Shown piece after piece: positions 35,035 to 45,549 of a DNA stretch of 64,000 nt. Within the stretch, counting starts at the first letter, position 1. Every line of letters starts with the position of its first letter. Where the stretch lies: the NCBI GenBank assembly GCA_049999805.1, contig JBNGIO010006345.1, forward strand, positions 1 to 64,000, in the 5' to 3' direction. Below the pieces are notes generated by a model that saw only the letters and a program-made list of their open reading frames with translations, did not search any database and was not told the DNA's origin. Both the position numbers and the translations under genes were made by a program. Source of the DNA: Folioceros fuciformis (Eukaryota; Anthocerotophyta; Anthocerotopsida; Anthocerotales).

Positions 35035-35986
35035 TCAGTTAACCTTGCTGGGAGAACGTTTTACAACATGTCCGTTGGCAGTGCGTGTGCGAGACGGATG
35101 GCCCGTTATCCTGCGGGCGTGCGTCGGTGCGGTGCATTCAGTTCAAGCTCGGGCTGGGTGCAACCACTCACGGTGAGACGTCTCGTGAATCGTGTCACGA
35201 CTCACCGGCCGGACTTGGAACGAAGTGCCTCGTATGAATCCATCACCTCCCTGAATTTGTGTTCTGACTCGACTGTCATCAGCAGCAGCAGCAACGCACA
35301 CAATCCCGACTCATGAGAGACATAATGCATACAATTCTCTAACACTGCAACGACTGGACTGGGACGCAAAGATGACAAGGATTGAGTAAAATCACCTTTG
35401 CGGTTCAGGTTTCGGTCAGGATGATGTAACTTCGCTTTTTCTCTGAACGCGGCCTGTGCATGCAAGAGGTGGGCCAACATCATGCACCACAGACCTGCAG
35501 TCTGGAATTGAGCGACCCGTGTAAGGCATGCATACACACCTTGAGTTCTGCGTCAGAATATGGCTTCTCCCTCCTCCTGCAACACCAGCACGCTGTGGGC
35601 TTATCGTTGTGATGGACATTATTGCCAATACATGAGCGGGAAGCTCGGTGTGCATGCGGGAGAAGTTGGGTGTGGATGCTCATGAGTCAAGTCAAAAGAG
35701 GGGAGGAGAGTGGCACGTACGGATCAAGGCCCAACACCTCGAAATGGCGGAGCAAGCCAGTCCGTCTCAGAGCCTGGGACCTTGGAGTCCAAGCACTCCT
35801 GCTTCTATCATGTGAAGCATCCCGTTGCTGCCCGCTGCTCCAGTCTGACGTCGGATGTTCCTCCCACCTTTCGTATGTTCTCGCCTTCTGAGCCTTTCCC
35901 CGATGGAATGCCTGCTGCATCCGCCGGATTCGTTCCTGCAAGCAAGGCGCCAAAGCTCCGGACATGTCAGCATTGCATGCAACCAT
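35035..35986 (-). CDS. J-domain (DnaJ/HSP40) protein
   Basis: Small J-domain co-chaperone that would stimulate an HSP70. Exons on the minus strand: 35986-35717, 35566-35540, 35453-35396, 35272-35206 and 35110-35035, summing to 498 nt (165 aa) with matching phases. The N-terminal ~75 residues are basic and polar (ERIRRMQQAFHRGKAQKART). The J domain then reads LLRHFEVLGLDPY, KPYSDAELK, AAFREKAKLHHPDRN and SEHKFREVMDSYEALRS, with the essential HPD intact. The tail is a short basic extension. A 27-nt exon 2 is required to restore the conserved helix I-II junction; its acceptor (gggag) is weak, so that junction is the least certain. Location in the cell is not evident. Confidence 0.85.
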
Positions 35987-36026
35987 TTTCGTACAAGGAC
36001 TGAGGTTTGCGTCTACTCCTTCCAGC

Positions 36027-36718
36027 TTATCTATCTGCCACCTTTCTCAGTTCCTCCTCGATGTACGCATCCCAGTACTCTTGGGATTGTGTAGACCCTA
36101 CTCCTCCATCTCCTTGGCTACTGTGACCCTTCCATATCAAACGAATCAACTTCAGTAGGAGTCACCATCAACAGAACTGAACATCATCAATTCAAGCTAA
36201 GCTAAGCTGAGCAGGAGAAGCATTCCAAGTACCTGACGATACACCCGGCTCGCTAGCCGCCTACGGATCGATCCTAACTGCGTCAAAAGCTCCAGGAGCA
36301 GATTAATATCACTGACCGATGTTCCAGGAAGACGAAGAGAGCATGCTGAGGGTACTCACAGCCAAGGCTGCCACGATGAGAGCTGCCAAGCCCAATCCAG
36401 ATCGACGCACCCCGCCAGGACCTTCTTCGTCCTTTACTTCATCCTTCGTCATCTTTGTCCAGGCCCCTCCCACCCAAGTTGCTACAGCATCAATCACTGC
36501 AGGCTCAATTCCGGCATCGCCAAGATAGAATCCAGACTGAAAGGATAAGTGTACATAATTCGCACAGCCCGTCTAACCAGCGAGCACTTCGGGAGCCCAG
36601 AGGATGAGTCTCTGCACGCGGAATTCATTTCAACCTCCCTCGCCTCAACTTGTACCCTGCTTGGCACATGCGATGCGCTTGACGCGAAATGCTGGCGCCA
36701 TGGAAGGGAAGCAGGCAT
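36027..36718 (-). CDS. small single-span membrane protein, unrecognised
   Basis: Four exons on the minus strand (36718-36656, 36536-36360, 36277-36233, 36077-36027) join in phase 0 throughout to give 111 aa. I assembled them from splice consensus; no single frame shows the whole gene. The N-terminus (MPASLPWRQHFASSASHVPS) is basic and Ser/Ala-rich, as in an organelle presequence. Next come FYLGDAGIEPAVIDAVATW, a charged linker (KMTKDEVKDEEGPGG), one hydrophobic span (GLGLAALIVAALAL), an Arg-rich stretch (SIRRRLASRVYRQ) and an acidic end (YWDAYIEEELRKVADR). I do not recognise the family. An organellar membrane protein is an inference from layout only. It is separated from the J-domain gene by only about 40 bp. 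Confidence 0.5.
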
Positions 36719-37273
36719 CAGGAATTTAGGTCTGTCATCCAATCCCTAAACCCCCGGGAGGATGCAAGCCCCTTCCATCTCCTCTCCGGTGATTCCTGGA
36801 AGCCGGGACTGTTTCACACTCCTGCCAAAAGGAGCAAGATGATCAGCCCGTTTGTGGGTCGGTCAACTTTTTCTTCTCCAAATGAGAAAAAGTGGCTCAG
36901 TTGTCTCGCGGAGTGTCCTGATTGACGGAGCCATAAACCTGTACACAAGAATATTGAGCTTGGAAGGCAGAGTGGAGTTTCCCGCATCTGGAAGGTGGTT
37001 TTGTTCCCTAGCACTAGTCACAAAGTTTCCGTTTGCATGCACAACTGGCTCGCGCGCTGGTGCGGACGTTTTTGGCAGGTAGGTACTGCATGATCTGTGA
37101 CCAAAAACCTTGCCATCTTTGTTGGAATCCCTTGGCTGGTGCTTGCCCAACACTACCCCTTTGGCTTAACCGTTGGCACATCTGTGACACGAGTGAGTCC
37201 ATGCAGGGTGAAGAGGAGTGATTGTGCTGCAAGGCCTCAAACACATGACGAACTTACGGTGGTGGTGGATCGC
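36719..37273. other. intergenic and possible 5' part of the first PPR gene
   Basis: A divergent region between the small membrane protein gene and the plus-strand PPR gene. The PPR frame is open upstream to about 37097 without an ATG. A good splice donor (ggcag/gtaggt) at 37080 suggests that a separate 5' exon encoding the targeting peptide may lie here. Confidence 0.45.
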
Positions 37274-39631
37274 ATGGGGAACGGAGGGTGGTATGTCCCA
37301 ACGGTCTTGCTTTATCTTCTTCTGAAGGAGTGCACTGTCAGGAAAGATGTACTCGTTGGGAGGCGAGTCCATGCCCTTGTCGTGGACAGTGGGTACGAGC
37401 TGAACAGAATTTTAGCCAACCACGTAGTGCGGATGTATGCTTTCAATGGGGATCTGTTGAAAGCAATGGAGGCTTTCAAGAAAGGTCCTGAACCCGACAC
37501 TTTTATGTGGGAGTCTATAATATCAGCCTACGGTGAACGTGGACAAGCAGAGTTGGCTGTATATCTGTATCAGCAGATGCGTCTGACCTCTGTCCAACCA
37601 AATGACTATATTTTTGTATCAGTACTTAAAGCTTGTGGTAGTGCCGCTGATTTGGCGGCTGGCAAACTTGTCCATGCTGATGTTGTGCGTTGCGGGCTTG
37701 AGTCCAACGTTTTTGTTGGAAACAGCGTGTTGGACATGTTTTTCAAATGTGGGAGTGTGGAGGATGCTCTGAGAGTGTTTCAGAGTATGCCGAGCAAAGA
37801 CGTTGTCACCTGGAATGTCATGATTGCAGGATACTCCCAACGTGGACACGTGGAGGAGGCCGTCCAGCTGTATGTGCACATGTTAGGCAGCTGTCTTGTA
37901 CCGGACAATGTTACATTCGTGTGCATCCTGAAAGCTTGTGTAAGCGCAGGAAGAATACAAGAGGGCAGGCTAATCCACACCCAAGTCCTACAGTATGGAC
38001 TTGAAGCTCATGTACGTGTTGGAAGCATGTTGGTGGACATGTATGTGAAATGCTCAAGCCTGGAGGATGCTTGCAAAGTTTTTCTCAGATTGCCGAACAG
38101 GAATGTAGTTACATGTAATGCCATGATTGCAGGATGTGCTCACCATGGCCTCGATTCAGAGGCCCTTCAATTGTACATCAGCATGGAAGAGGACGGAATG
38201 AAGCCAGACCAAACTACATTCATTAGCATGCTGAAAGTGTGTTCCGGCCTAGGAGCTTTGGAAGAAGGCAGGCGAATTCATACTCACATCTATCAACAAG
38301 GGCTGGAAGAAGGTATGCTCGTTGGAAGTGCTTTGGTGGACATGTATGCAAAATGTGGGAGTTTAGCGGATGCGGGTTGGGTGTTTGACCGATTGAAGAG
38401 TAGAAACGTGGTGACCTGGAGTGCCATGATTTCAGCATACGTTCAGCAGGGTTTTGGTCAGGAAGCCCTCAGGTTGTATGAAAGGATGCAGGAGGATAAT
38501 ATTCTGGGCAATAGCGTAACATTCGTGAGCCTCCTGACCGCTTGTGGTGCCACTGGTGCGTTGCAGGAGGGTAAAAGAATTCACGAACATATCCTGGAGA
38601 GAGGACTGGGAGCAGATGTGTGTGTTGGCACTGCACTGGTGGACATGTATGCTAAATGCGGAAGCCTGGAAGATGCCTGTAAAGTGTTCAAGGGACTGGC
38701 ATGCAGAAATGCAGTGACGTGGAATGCCCTCCTGAAAGCATATGGCCAGCACAACAATCATCACATGGTTGTGCGATGTTTTGAGGAGATGCAAAGCAAT
38801 GGAGCGAAGCCCGATTCGGCAACCTTCACCTGCCTCCTGACAGCATGCAGTCATGTTGGATCAGTAAATGAGGGCCGGCACTACTTCTCGTCCATGGAAC
38901 GTGAGCATGGCGTGGTGCCGACCCTTGAGCACTACAACTGCATGGTTGATATCTTGTGCAGGTTTGGGCACCTGGATGAAGGCAGAAAGTTGCTGGAAAC
39001 TATGCCGCATGAGGAAAACAGTGTTGGCTGGAATGCTTTCCTCGCTGGCTGCAAGATGCATGGCGACATGAAGTTAGCCGAGGTGGGCTACAATTGGCTC
39101 ATCCGAAATGCGCCACAACATGCCTCGGGGTATGTCCTCATGTCAAGCATGCATGCTGAGACTGGCGGGTGGGAGCACGTGGATTGCATTGACAAGCTTA
39201 GAGTACGTGCTGGCGCTGAGAAGAAGCCTGCAAATGCCCTGATTGAATTGAACAGCAAGGTGCAGGCGTTTACTGTTGGTGAAAGCATGGATGACGCAGG
39301 TGCCAAGCTAAGGAGTCTCAGCACACAGATGAAACAGGGTATGGGCCACGTTATCCAGCAGGCTGGCGACCAGAACGATAATTTGCCCTTCAAGGACGAG
39401 AAGGAAGATGCTCTGTGCGGACATGCTGAGAAGCTAGCTGTGGCCTCTGGCCTGCTAAATACCCAGGAAGGAACTACTTTGCGACTCATAAAGAATCTCC
39501 GGATGTGCAACGACTGCCACAAGGGGACGAAAGTACTTTCCCGAATCGAGAGGCGAGAAATCATCGTGCGAGATGCGCATCGTGTTCACCACTTCAAGGA
39601 TGGATTATGTTCCTGTGGTGATTACCATTGA
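37274..39631 (+). CDS. PLS-class PPR protein with DYW:KP domain, terminus GDYH
   Basis: Organellar RNA-editing factor. From the first in-frame ATG it encodes 785 aa, intronless over the visible part. Tandem P, L and S repeats run from about residue 10 to 560, with typical blocks such as NVFVGNSVLDMFFKCGS, DVVTWNVMIAGYSQRG and VTFVCILKACVSAGRIQEG. Then come the E1/E2 region (GWNAFLAGCKMHGD, ASGYVLMSSMHAETGGW) and the DYW domain. In place of the usual PG box it has KKPANALIE, the KPAxA mark of the DYW:KP class. The deaminase centre HAEKLA (about residue 717) and CNDCH (cysteines at about 745 and 748) are intact. The end is CSCGDYH rather than GDYW. The start is uncertain: no presequence is visible, so an upstream exon is likely. 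Confidence 0.92.
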   Translation: MGNGGWYVPTVLLYLLLKECTVRKDVLVGRRVHALVVDSGYELNRILANHVVRMYAFNGDLLKAMEAFKKGPEPDTFMWESIISAYGERGQAELAVYLYQQMRLTSVQPNDYIFVSVLKACGSAADLAAGKLVHADVVRCGLESNVFVGNSVLDMFFKCGSVEDALRVFQSMPSKDVVTWNVMIAGYSQRGHVEEAVQLYVHMLGSCLVPDNVTFVCILKACVSAGRIQEGRLIHTQVLQYGLEAHVRVGSMLVDMYVKCSSLEDACKVFLRLPNRNVVTCNAMIAGCAHHGLDSEALQLYISMEEDGMKPDQTTFISMLKVCSGLGALEEGRRIHTHIYQQGLEEGMLVGSALVDMYAKCGSLADAGWVFDRLKSRNVVTWSAMISAYVQQGFGQEALRLYERMQEDNILGNSVTFVSLLTACGATGALQEGKRIHEHILERGLGADVCVGTALVDMYAKCGSLEDACKVFKGLACRNAVTWNALLKAYGQHNNHHMVVRCFEEMQSNGAKPDSATFTCLLTACSHVGSVNEGRHYFSSMEREHGVVPTLEHYNCMVDILCRFGHLDEGRKLLETMPHEENSVGWNAFLAGCKMHGDMKLAEVGYNWLIRNAPQHASGYVLMSSMHAETGGWEHVDCIDKLRVRAGAEKKPANALIELNSKVQAFTVGESMDDAGAKLRSLSTQMKQGMGHVIQQAGDQNDNLPFKDEKEDALCGHAEKLAVASGLLNTQEGTTLRLIKNLRMCNDCHKGTKVLSRIERREIIVRDAHRVHHFKDGLCSCGDYH

Positions 39632-41336
39632 CAGTGGGCTCATTTTGCACACAAGTCTCACGAGCCCGCAAATGCCAGCCATGGATGGCAGTTTCTCCAT
39701 TACTTGATTTGTAAGTGTGAGGTCATGTGGTGGCAGTAGGCTTGAGTAGCGTAGATGCTCAGCTAAGTAACTAACCAAATCCTTCCTGGGTCTTTCAGGC
39801 CTTTCCAGTATCGGAGGAAACTCGTCAGAATAGCCGTCATCGTTGAGGTGAACAAACAAGTATGTGCTACCAACATGGTATCTACATTTGTGACAAGCAA
39901 GGTTTGCCCGCAAATGCCTTTCACTTTGTTACGATGCAACTGCTCCAGTGAAGAGCACGACTAGCAAGCTCATCACTATGCCAAGTGACAGCCCACGTCA
40001 TCGGTTTACTCTTCTGGACAACCGAGGAAGAGTCAGCACCTGCTCCAGCACTCGGACGAGGAGGGAACACATGAGACTGATGGCAAGGGGACTCCATCTC
40101 TGTAATCAGCCCTGGGTAATCCGACAAGACTTGATCAACCATTGCAATGTTACTGACACTGACAACCTTCTTGGTTTAGTTGTTGCGAATGTTCCACTCA
40201 GTCATGGGAAGTACATCTGTCCATCTTAAAAAGCGCGGAACCACCAGCTATCTCGAGGACCAAGAGAATCAATCCTTCTCTCATCAGTTGTTGTAGTCTC
40301 AGTGACTGCATTTCTTGCAGACTCCCACTGGGCTTGCTGATGACTTGTAGGGATATTCTCTTTGTGTTCTTTGAGCTCGCATCTTCCTGCCAAACATTAC
40401 AAGGCCTAGGTAGTTTCCAACGACCCTTTCTTTGACCTGGTCCAGTCGGCCATCCCGTCTAAACATGCAATCACAAACTGTCCGAAACAGGTCCGGGAAA
40501 CCAGAATGGTTCCTGGGTGAGAGTGTTGCCCATGCCCAATTATTCCATATTTTGTTCTAAAATTCCATTTCTGGATTCTTGGAGTAATACTCTGCAATGA
40601 CAGAGGAACCCAGACAAATAAATACTATCCATGGAATAGTTTACCTTTTTTGTTTTTCCAAAAAACTTTAATTAATATTTTAATTATCTAATTTCATAAA
40701 TACACTAAGTTTGACAATTACCTGATAGAAAACATGTTAAAGACATGTAGAAAATCTATTTAACACAAATAACTTAATAATACAATGGTGTATGCTTAAC
40801 ATAAAAATGATACAAGTTTATGAATTAAAAATAATATATTGTGGATCAATTTGTTATGAAGACTTATCCATCTTAGATCTCTTCTAAGTGGAGATCATAA
40901 TAGATGAAAATTTGAATATAGAAAATTTAATTTAAAATATATACTTTGATATTTTACTCTGCATGNNNNNNNNNNNNNNNNNNNNNNNNNNNNNNNNNNN
41001 NNNNNNNNNNNNNNNNNNNNNNNNNNNNNNNNNNNNNNNNNNNNNNNNNNNNNNNNNNNNNNNNNTTCAAATTCAAAAATATTATTAATTTGGAATATAT
41101 AAGTTTTTAAAATAAAATAATATTATAAATTTGGAAGCATTAAATTTTAAAAATATTATCCATTTGGATATATAAGTTCTCAACAAAGATTTGAACAACT
41201 GCAAGGGAAGCATTCAAGTTCAAGGTTATAAGAATTGTCTCGAATTTAGTTGAAAATCAAATTAAAAAATTTCACTTGAATTATTTTGCACAACAGAACT
41301 CTTCACCATAAACAAAAGTCTAGCCAGCTTGCAATC
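39632..41336. other. intergenic, AT-rich, with 100-N gap
   Basis: Mixed sequence to about 40600, then very AT-rich with a 100-N gap at 40966-41065. Short frames on both strands (39605-39913 minus, 39948-40229 plus) match nothing I recognise. Confidence 0.55.
40966..41065. other. assembly gap (100 N)
   Basis: Undetermined bases inside AT-rich DNA about 270 bp upstream of the BURP gene. Confidence 1.
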
Positions 41337-42603
41337 ATGAAAATCGTGACGACGTTTTTTATTTTCATTTTATTTGTAAGTTACACGAACATCGTGCTTG
41401 ATATAAGCCTTGTGTTTTGCATTGCATGAAATGTATAAACTCATGATCCTGAATTTGTAGGTTCAATTAGGAGTTGCAAGAAGAGATCTCTCCTTTTCGA
41501 AGAGCAATTCAAGTTCTCAAGAAGGAGGATTGAAATCGGGATCGGTACATCCAAGGATTCAAAATATGAAGGCCTTAGATTATTGGAACAAAGTGTTGGA
41601 AGACCTTATTATGCCGTCAGTCTTGAAGGATAAAATATCACCACTTTCCACTCGTGAGGTGGTTGAGTATTCCGACAAGATTAAAAAACACTTGCTGTTC
41701 TATGACCACAAACTTAGCAGCTCTTTCTGCGCGGCTGCAAATTTGTTGTGCCAAAGTTTGGATGATGGGCAAATGGAGATTATTGCCCTTGGTCTTTTCA
41801 ACGTATTTTATTATAGAGAATATATCGGCATAGCTTCTACTCCAGCAATGCCGAACTCTAGGTTCATGGATTTAGAAAAGTTTTCATGGTTTTATGAAAA
41901 AGACATGTTTTCGAATGTGAGGAAGAATATGAGGTACCCGAAAACGTTGTTCAACTTGGAAGGAAAGGGAATTGGAAGGTCGTTTCTTCCTCGAACTCTT
42001 GTGGGTGCATTGGGGAACTTGACTACAAGTAGTACTGCCTCGGTTATCGAAGCCTTTGGTATCTCAAGTACCTCGAGTTTGGCGAAGCTCATGTACCAAA
42101 CAAGTGTGGTTTGTGAGGAAGAGGGAGTCAGAGGAGAGATCAAATTTTGCGTTCAATCTATTGAAGATATGGCAGATCTTGTCAAACAAAGGTTGCATTT
42201 AGAGGGAAAGTATGAATATGTAGAAGTGTTGAATGGGATGTCGAGACCAAAACCTCTTCCGAAATCATACAACAATGAAGATTGGAAAATAATGAGAGTG
42301 GAAGCTAAGGGCGATGTTAAATCAAATTACATATCATGTCATTCTGCTACATTTTTATATCAAGTTTATGTATGTCATTACATTCCTAAAACGAAAATTT
42401 TCTCCGTTTCTCTAGAATCGATTCCATTAAGGCATAACAGATTGGATGTCGTGGTTTTGTGTCACACGGATACCCGGATGTGGGATCCGAATCATGTTGC
42501 TTTCAAAGTTTTGGGAGGTAAACCGGGAACCACCAGTGTTTGTCATTGGTCGAATTACGATGCTTTGGTGTTTGTTAAGCATAGTTATGTTAAAAAAGTG
42601 TAA
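41337..42603 (+). CDS. BURP-domain protein
   Basis: Secreted plant-specific BURP-domain protein of the cell wall or apoplast. Exon 1 is 41337-41375, intron 41376-41460, exon 2 41461-42603, giving 393 aa. The tiny first exon supplies the signal peptide (MKIVTTFFIFILF, then VQLGVA), and the intron falls inside it. The C-terminal half carries the diagnostic spacing CH-X10-CH-X27-CH-X25-CH, beginning at SCHSATFLYQVYVCHYIPKT and ending KPGTTSVCHW. The middle segment lacks obvious repeat motifs of the RD22 or PG1-beta type, so it resembles the short USP-like layout, although the subfamily is not assigned. Codons are AT-rich. The gene lies between two PPR genes with no evident functional link. Biochemical function of BURP proteins varies; some make cyclic peptides by copper-dependent crosslinking. 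That activity is not shown here. Confidence 0.93.
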
Positions 42604-43011
42604 GAATATACTTTCAATGCAATCTGCGATTTTAAATATGCAAAATACTGCTTGCTTCGTGACAACTAAGATCGTGGGCAGATTACGTAGCTTACTAACC
42701 ACAGTACTAACCCACACTTGTGTTTGCTTGATGACGAGCGGAGCTGGGCCAGACAGAGCCAGCTCCTCCCAGTCCTTCCTGGGAAGACGAGGTGAGACAA
42801 CATGACGGACTGAAGCGGAGCCAGGAAATTGATACAGGACGACTCACAGCTGCCCCGGAGGAATGGTAGGCTCCGTTGACGCCTGAAGGCCAGGCCAATG
42901 GCAGTATCCTAATATTCCGGATTGGCAGGTGGTAATTTCAGAATGCATTGGCACAGGTTTTGAGAATTTGGCTGAAGGGGCCACGACCAACCAACCACTC
43001 ACTGCGTTGTG
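42604..43011. other. intergenic between convergent genes
   Basis: About 400 bp shared by the 3' ends of the BURP gene (+) and the minus-strand PPR gene. No feature is seen. Confidence 0.6.
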
Positions 43012-45549
43012 TCAGTGACGATCCCCGCATGAACAAGACCCGTCCAGAAAATGGTGTACTTGATGGGCATCTCGGACAATTATCTCCCGATTCTCCAGTC
43101 GTGACATGATCTTGGTGCTACTGTGGCAATCGTTGCACATGCGAAGATTCTTTGTAACCAGTAACGTTGTGCCATCTGGAGTGTTCATCAAACCGTATGC
43201 CAAGGCCAGTTTCTCTGCGTGCCCACACAAGGCGTCCTGCTTCTCCTGTTCAGACACTGCTTTTAGCACCAACTGAGTGTTGGGCACATGGCCTCCTTCA
43301 TCCTTCAACTTCGCACTCATGCTCTGCAGTTTCGACGATATGTCGGACCTCTCTTCTCCTACTCTGAACTCGTGCACCGTACTGTCGATTTCGATGCAAG
43401 CCTTTGCAGGTTTTTTCCAAGCACCTGAACTCTTTCTCAAGCTCTCGATGTCCTCCACGTCCTTCCATCTGCCAGCCTTGGCATATATGTGTGCCAGGAG
43501 GACATATGGGCTCGCATTCTCTGGTTCCCGAGCTGAAAGCTGGTCGAAGCATCGCCTTCCACGCTCAAGGTCACCATGGATCCTGCAGGCGCTCAGCAAG
43601 GCCTTCCAGCCCACGGTATCATTTTCGAAACGCATACTTTTCAGCATGTCTTCAGCTTCGTCCAGTAGGCCAGCCCGCCCAAGGAGATCAACCATGCAAG
43701 TATGGTGGTAGTCACTCGGCACAATGCCATGGACCTCCTGCATCATATTGAAGTACCGTTGACCTTCATCCACCAGACCTGCATGACTGCATGCCACAAG
43801 AAGGCAACTGTAAGAAGTCCCATCCGGCTTGACCCCCTGCTGGAGCATCTCGCTGAAACATTGCATGGCCATCCTAGAATCACCGTGCTCTGCATAGCCA
43901 TTGAGCAAAGCATTCCATGTCACCACGTCTTTCGTGTGCAGTCTTTCAAACAGCTGGCGAGCCACTTCCAAGCTCCCGCATTTCGCATACATATCCACAA
44001 GGCTGCTGCCAACGGACGCATTGGATTCTAGGCCCTTCTCACGAATCTGTGCGTGAAGCTGCTTCCCCTGATGTAGGGCTCCCACAATAGCACACGCTTT
44101 CAGGAGACACACCAACGTGACAGTATCAGCTGGGGACATGCCCTGACGTTGCATACTAGCATAGAGAGCAAGGGATTCTCGACCCTGCCCCTGTTGGGTA
44201 TAGCCTGTGATCATAGAGTTCCATGTGACAACATCTTTATTGGGCAGTGCGTCGAATACACTGCGAGCATCCTCTAAGCTCCCGCATTTTGCATACATAT
44301 CTACCAAGCAGTTGCCAACAAGTATATTGGCTTCCAATCCTCCTCGCCGGATCTGTGCATGCACATGCTTCCCCTGATCCAGATCTCCCACGCTACCACA
44401 TGCTTTCAGGAGGCACACAAAGGTAACAGGATCTGCTACATGGATGCCTTTCTGCTGCATGGCTGCATATAGAGCCAGAGCATCTCGCCCATGCCCTTGC
44501 TTCGTAAATCCTGCAATCATAGCATTCCACGTCACCACATCCTTTCTCGGCAAGCTGTTGAACACTCTGCGGGCGTCTTCTAAGCTCCCGCATTTGGCAT
44601 ACATGCTCACGAGGCTGTTGCCAACAAAAACATTGCCCCTGACAGAGCTTGTCAGAAGGTCAGCATGGACCTCCTTGCCCGCAACCAGGTCCTCTGCTGT
44701 GGCACATGCCTTGAGGACTGCCACAAATATATGGTTGTCTGGCTTCACACCTGAATCTCGCATCCGCCTGTACAGGCTTATAGCTTCCACGGCCTCCCCA
44801 TGTCGAGCATGCTCCAAGATCACCGTAGCCCACAGATGGGCGTCTGGTGCAGTTACCTTGCTGAACACCTGCACTGCGTCCTCCAACATCCCATGCCCGG
44901 CATACATGCGCACGACATGGGTGGCCAGGAATGCGTTCGACTCCAAGCCGCATACAACCGCAGCAGCATGCACGCGCTGGCCCAAAATGAGATTCTCTTC
45001 TGCCATGCATCTCTTCAAAACACGATACAGGAGAGACTCGCCAACATGACATCCTTCCTGCACTAGAAGTTCCAAGGCGTCGACAACCTCTCCCAGCTCG
45101 CCTTCGTCACAACGCCTTCTCAGGCTCTCAATCACCGAGTCCTCCTTTTCCCACCTGGCCAGCTGCGAACCCACCCAATCCGGCTTGTGTGGTGCACTGA
45201 GCCACAGGCCCTCCTTGGATGTCTTGTGCCTGAAGTCAGGATGGCGAGGGCTTTTCTTATCCCCCCGGTTGTCCCACCACTGCGTAGGATCCTGGAAGAA
45301 ATACCGCCACAACAGCTCCTGTCGCTCCTTCTTCTGCGTAATTCCTTCTGAGCTGTATGTCTCAAGGTATGTCCCTCTAGCAGAAGTGTTAATGCTACAC
45401 CCTAGCTTCACTGACAACGTGCCGAAGGCGTGAGAAAGCTCTGGCCTCGGTCTGCCACGCAAACGAGAGTCGGCAGGAGCTGCATTTGGCAGCCGGAGCA
45501 GCCATGGCATCGCCATATCCATGACACAAGCCTGTTCCAACCAAATCAT
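43012..45549 (-). CDS. PLS-class PPR protein with DYW:KP domain, terminus GDRH
   Basis: Intronless 845-aa editing factor. The N-terminal ~170 residues start MIWLEQACVMDMAMPWLL, are rich in Arg, Ala and Leu and could be an organelle presequence. They then contain the block HPDFRH, shared with the neighbouring minus-strand paralogue. PLS repeats follow (NVFVGNSLVSMYAKCGS, DVVTWNAMIAGFTKQG, ILVGNCLVDMYAKCGS), many with Asn at the base-selecting position 5 and Asp at the last position. E motifs lead into WKKPAKACIEI, the KPAxA signature that replaces the PG box. HAEKLALAYG and CNDCH preserve the deaminase zinc site. The protein ends CSCGDRH. It is convergent with the BURP gene. All domains are full length, so it should be functional. 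The ATG at 45549 is the first in frame; the GTG before it is not needed. Confidence 0.94.
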   Translation of the reverse strand: MIWLEQACVMDMAMPWLLRLPNAAPADSRLRGRPRPELSHAFGTLSVKLGCSINTSARGTYLETYSSEGITQKKERQELLWRYFFQDPTQWWDNRGDKKSPRHPDFRHKTSKEGLWLSAPHKPDWVGSQLARWEKEDSVIESLRRRCDEGELGEVVDALELLVQEGCHVGESLLYRVLKRCMAEENLILGQRVHAAAVVCGLESNAFLATHVVRMYAGHGMLEDAVQVFSKVTAPDAHLWATVILEHARHGEAVEAISLYRRMRDSGVKPDNHIFVAVLKACATAEDLVAGKEVHADLLTSSVRGNVFVGNSLVSMYAKCGSLEDARRVFNSLPRKDVVTWNAMIAGFTKQGHGRDALALYAAMQQKGIHVADPVTFVCLLKACGSVGDLDQGKHVHAQIRRGGLEANILVGNCLVDMYAKCGSLEDARSVFDALPNKDVVTWNSMITGYTQQGQGRESLALYASMQRQGMSPADTVTLVCLLKACAIVGALHQGKQLHAQIREKGLESNASVGSSLVDMYAKCGSLEVARQLFERLHTKDVVTWNALLNGYAEHGDSRMAMQCFSEMLQQGVKPDGTSYSCLLVACSHAGLVDEGQRYFNMMQEVHGIVPSDYHHTCMVDLLGRAGLLDEAEDMLKSMRFENDTVGWKALLSACRIHGDLERGRRCFDQLSAREPENASPYVLLAHIYAKAGRWKDVEDIESLRKSSGAWKKPAKACIEIDSTVHEFRVGEERSDISSKLQSMSAKLKDEGGHVPNTQLVLKAVSEQEKQDALCGHAEKLALAYGLMNTPDGTTLLVTKNLRMCNDCHSSTKIMSRLENREIIVRDAHQVHHFLDGSCSCGDRH

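Noticed and set aside
34349-35042. 217- and 129-codon plus-strand frames
   Set aside because: Pyrimidine-rich low-complexity DNA gives Pro/Leu/Ser strings; the end overlaps the last exon of the J-domain gene on the other strand.
37097-37273. Upstream extension of the first PPR gene
   Set aside because: The frame is open but has no ATG and begins at a GTG; kept out of the coding call, although a spliced upstream exon remains possible.
43277-45066. Plus-strand frames up to 201 codons
   Set aside because: They are antisense shadows of the minus-strand PPR gene.
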